Source: Candidatus Parcubacteria bacterium
Lineage (GTDB): Bacteria > Patescibacteriota > Minisyncoccia > Phycocordibacterales > PALSA-1337
Length of the DNA: 13,836 nt
Assembly: GCA_023264475.1 (NCBI GenBank)
Contig: JAHFMA010000005.1
Location: 1 to 13,836, forward strand
Direction: 5' to 3'
The notes under the pieces were generated by a model. It was given only the letters and a program-made list of their open reading frames with translations, made no database searches and was not told the DNA's origin. Shown here in pieces: positions 12,285 through 13,836 of this stretch. The stretch's first letter is position 1; every line of letters begins with the position of its first letter. A program made the translations under genes and the position numbers.

Positions 12285-13492
12285 GCTTTGACGCGAACGA
12301 AGCGGCGCTTCCCTATCTTGAGGACGGTGTCTCCGGTCGGTGCGAACTTGGGGTCGTCTATCTTCTCGTCTTTCTCTGTGCGCACAGCGCCGTCGCGGAC
12401 CAGGCGGGTCCATTCGGTCTTTGATTCGACGATCGGGGCCTTGATGAGAGCGTCAGCAAGCGATTCGCCAGACTTGAGAGATACCTCTGTGACATCTTCT
12501 GGGACTGCGCCCTTGGCGAAAGTGGCATTCCAGGCTTCTTGGGCCTTCTTGGCCTCGGCCTCGCCGTGGAAACGCTTCACGATATCGAATGCGACTGCGG
12601 CCTTGGCGTCGCGAGGGCCCTTGGACATCAAGGCTTCCTTCTCATTCATGGGGAGGCGCGTGCAGTTCATGAATAGAGGCTCGATCATCGAGTCAGGCAG
12701 GGCCATGATCGCGCCATAGAGACCGGCCGCCGGCTGGTCGATGAAGACGCCAGTGCCATTGGACTTGGACATGAGCTCGCCGGTCTTGGGATTGGCGAGC
12801 AGATTGAGCGCGATGACGAACTTGTCCTTGTTCTTGAGGCGCTTCATGAGCGTGCGGCCGGCGAGCGCATTGAAGATCTGATCGGTGCCGCAGAGCTCGG
12901 CATCGACATCCATAGCCACACTGTCATAGCCCTGCATCAAGGGGTACATGAACTCGTGGAGATGGATCGGATTGCCTTCTTTGAGGCGCTTCTGGAAGAG
13001 ATCGCGCTCGATGAACTGCTGGACCGTGAAGTTGGAAGCGAGGTGGACGACGTCCGTGAAAGTCAGCTTGGCCAGCCACTCGGAGTTGTACGCGATCTTG
13101 GCGGGATTGGTCTTGTCTTCGAAATCTATGATGGGCTTGATCTGTCTCACCCAATCTGCGACGTTCTTCTTGACGTCTTCGGGCGTGAGCTGCCGCCTAG
13201 TGGCGGCCTTGTCCGGGTCGCCGATCATCGCCGTAAAGTCTCCGAAGAGCACGACGACTTCATGGCCGAGCCGGCGGAGCTCTTCGAGGAACATCAGGTT
13301 CTTGGCATGGCCGATATGGAGCGCCGTGGAGGTCGGATCGAAGCCGATATAGATCTTGAGGCGGCGGCCGGAGAGCATAGACGAAAGAAGCTCTTCCCTA
13401 GAAGGAAAAGCCTCTACGACCGAACCGCGCGCGAAAATCTCCTCAAGCTGCTTTCGATCCGTCGGTGGGAGCTGGGTTGTTGCCTTTGTCAT
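12281..13492 (-). CDS. tyrS: Tyrosyl-tRNA synthetase
   Basis: A 403-residue class I aminoacyl-tRNA synthetase charging tRNA-Tyr. The Rossmann core shows YIGFDPTSTALHIGHAKNL (48-66) with the HIGH signature (59-62), FGDFTAMIGDP (83-93), a tyrosine-binding region with MQGYDSVAMDVDAELCGTDQIFN (186-208), and KMSKS as LMSKS (240-244). A C-terminal S4 RNA-binding domain covers about 338-400 (SLADALIKAPIVESKTEWTRLVRDGAV). The ATG at 13492 is chosen over the TTG at 13501 that would add MVP; a TACTAT box ends 8 nt upstream of the ATG. The start lies inside the 3' end of the DUF5652-like gene (50-bp overlap), and the stop overlaps that of convergent comF. Confidence 0.96.
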   Translation of the reverse strand: MTKATTQLPPTDRKQLEEIFARGSVVEAFPSREELLSSMLSGRRLKIYIGFDPTSTALHIGHAKNLMFLEELRRLGHEVVVLFGDFTAMIGDPDKAATRRQLTPEDVKKNVADWVRQIKPIIDFEDKTNPAKIAYNSEWLAKLTFTDVVHLASNFTVQQFIERDLFQKRLKEGNPIHLHEFMYPLMQGYDSVAMDVDAELCGTDQIFNALAGRTLMKRLKNKDKFVIALNLLANPKTGELMSKSNGTGVFIDQPAAGLYGAIMALPDSMIEPLFMNCTRLPMNEKEALMSKGPRDAKAAVAFDIVKRFHGEAEAKKAQEAWNATFAKGAVPEDVTEVSLKSGESLADALIKAPIVESKTEWTRLVRDGAVRTEKDEKIDDPKFAPTGDTVLKIGKRRFVRVKA

Positions 13493-13769
13493 TGGCACCA
13501 ATAGTAGCGCTTTTTGCGGCCAGATTCCACTTCTTGACCACGAAGATGAGGTAAGCGAGCTCTAGGATGCCTGCGGTATTGATCACGAGCATGGCCGCGA
13601 ACCACCACTTCTCGTCACGCTTGGCCGCATGCCAGAGAGCGTATCCCTTGAGAGCGATGATGACGATGACTAATATGCCGCCGAAGAGGATGGTGCCAGC
13701 TTCGACCAGACCGAACCCTCCGAATATTCCGGGACCCCAGCCGTAATGCGTATTGAATGTATTCATCAT
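13443..13769 (-). CDS. Small two-helix membrane protein, DUF5652-like
   Basis: A 108-residue protein. After a Gly-rich N-terminus (THYGWGPGIFGGFGLVEAG) come two hydrophobic helices (about 25-48 and 57-82) with the segment KGYALWHAAKRDEKWWFAAMLVINTAGILELAYLIFVVKKW, the arrangement of the DUF5652 family common in Patescibacteria (recognised from memory). The polar C-terminal tail (ATIGANDKGNNPAPTDGSKAA) is encoded by the stretch overlapping the tyrS start. The gene begins ATG-ATG, so the start may be 13769 or 13766. No biochemical function is known to me; a phospholipase D nuclease-like membrane anchor fold is a possible relation. Confidence 0.8.
   Translation of the reverse strand: MMNTFNTHYGWGPGIFGGFGLVEAGTILFGGILVIVIIALKGYALWHAAKRDEKWWFAAMLVINTAGILELAYLIFVVKKWNLAAKSATIGANDKGNNPAPTDGSKAA
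13501..13506 (-). promoter_or_regulatory. Possible -10 box of tyrS inside the upstream gene
   Basis: The minus strand reads TACTAT (4 of 6 to TATAAT), then 8 nt and the tyrS ATG at 13492. It lies within the coding region of the DUF5652-like gene. A weak match, kept because the spacing agrees with the other promoters here. Confidence 0.3.
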
Positions 13770-13781
13770 AATGGCTATATG

Positions 13782-13836
13782 TTAGCTCTTATAGTATATC
13801 CGCGCCAGCCGGCTCATATCACCAGGTGCTACAGGC
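13782..13836 (-). CDS. Possible C-terminal tail of a gene entering from the right edge
   Basis: On the minus strand one frame is open from the window edge for 17 codons (PVAPGDMSRLARIYYKS) and ends at TAA, 12 nt before the DUF5652-like ATG. That spacing matches other operon junctions in this window, but 17 open codons are easily due to chance. No family can be recognised. A TATACT (13793-13798) in the same stretch could instead be the -10 of the downstream gene, 23 nt from its ATG. Confidence 0.22.
   Translation of the reverse strand, partial: PVAPGDMSRLARIYYKS

Noticed and set aside
13790..13836. tRNA gene at the right edge
   Set aside because: No acceptor stem, T-loop or CCA end could be assembled from either strand in this stretch.
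1..13836. CRISPR array, insertion sequence with transposase, or prophage genes
   Set aside because: No regularly spaced direct repeats and no transposase, integrase or phage-like coding sequence were found.

Overview
This 13.8 kb window looks like a chromosomal segment from a Candidate Phyla Radiation (Patescibacteria) bacterium, most likely a moderately GC-rich member of the Parcubacteria. The evidence is the compact gene order of a reduced type IV pilus locus without secretin (PilQ) or lipoprotein PilP, a cysteine-free PilB, a DUF5652-like small membrane protein, a zinc-finger-less ComF, near-absent Shine-Dalgarno sequences, and start codons placed 6-8 nt after -10 boxes (apparently leaderless mRNAs). 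The lineage is an inference from gene content; no rRNA or other phylogenetic marker was tested.

Layout, reading the minus strand from right to left: a DUF5652-like membrane protein (13443-13769) overlaps the start of tyrS (12281-13492). Then comes comF on the plus strand (11517-12284), tail-to-tail with tyrS and head-to-head with pilM. From pilM leftward everything is on the minus strand: pilM, a 112-bp element with a perfect 27-bp inverted repeat, pilN, pilO, a small PilP-position protein, pilB, a stand-alone CheY-like response regulator, pilT, pilC, a separately promoted pilin with its own terminator, a very large glycosyltransferase, a second pilin, and the N-terminal part of the prepilin peptidase pilD, which runs off the left edge.

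Together the genes form a nearly complete Gram-positive-style type IV pilus: PilD processes the two prepilins, PilC is the inner-membrane platform, PilB extends and PilT retracts, PilM/N/O form the alignment complex, and the CheY-like protein may tune the motors. ComF next to the operon suggests a DNA-uptake role. The 809-residue protein between the pilins fuses a DPM1-like GT2 domain to a polytopic GT-C-like membrane domain; since the major pilin carries six N-X-S/T sequons, this may be a single-gene pilin glycosylation unit.

The most unusual signals are: an imperfect palindromic element of about 119 bp inserted inside comF without breaking the frame (analogous to Rickettsia palindromic elements); the perfect 27-bp inverted repeat between pilM and pilN; a recurrent TGN-TATAAT promoter just before start codons; and the GT2/GT-C fusion.
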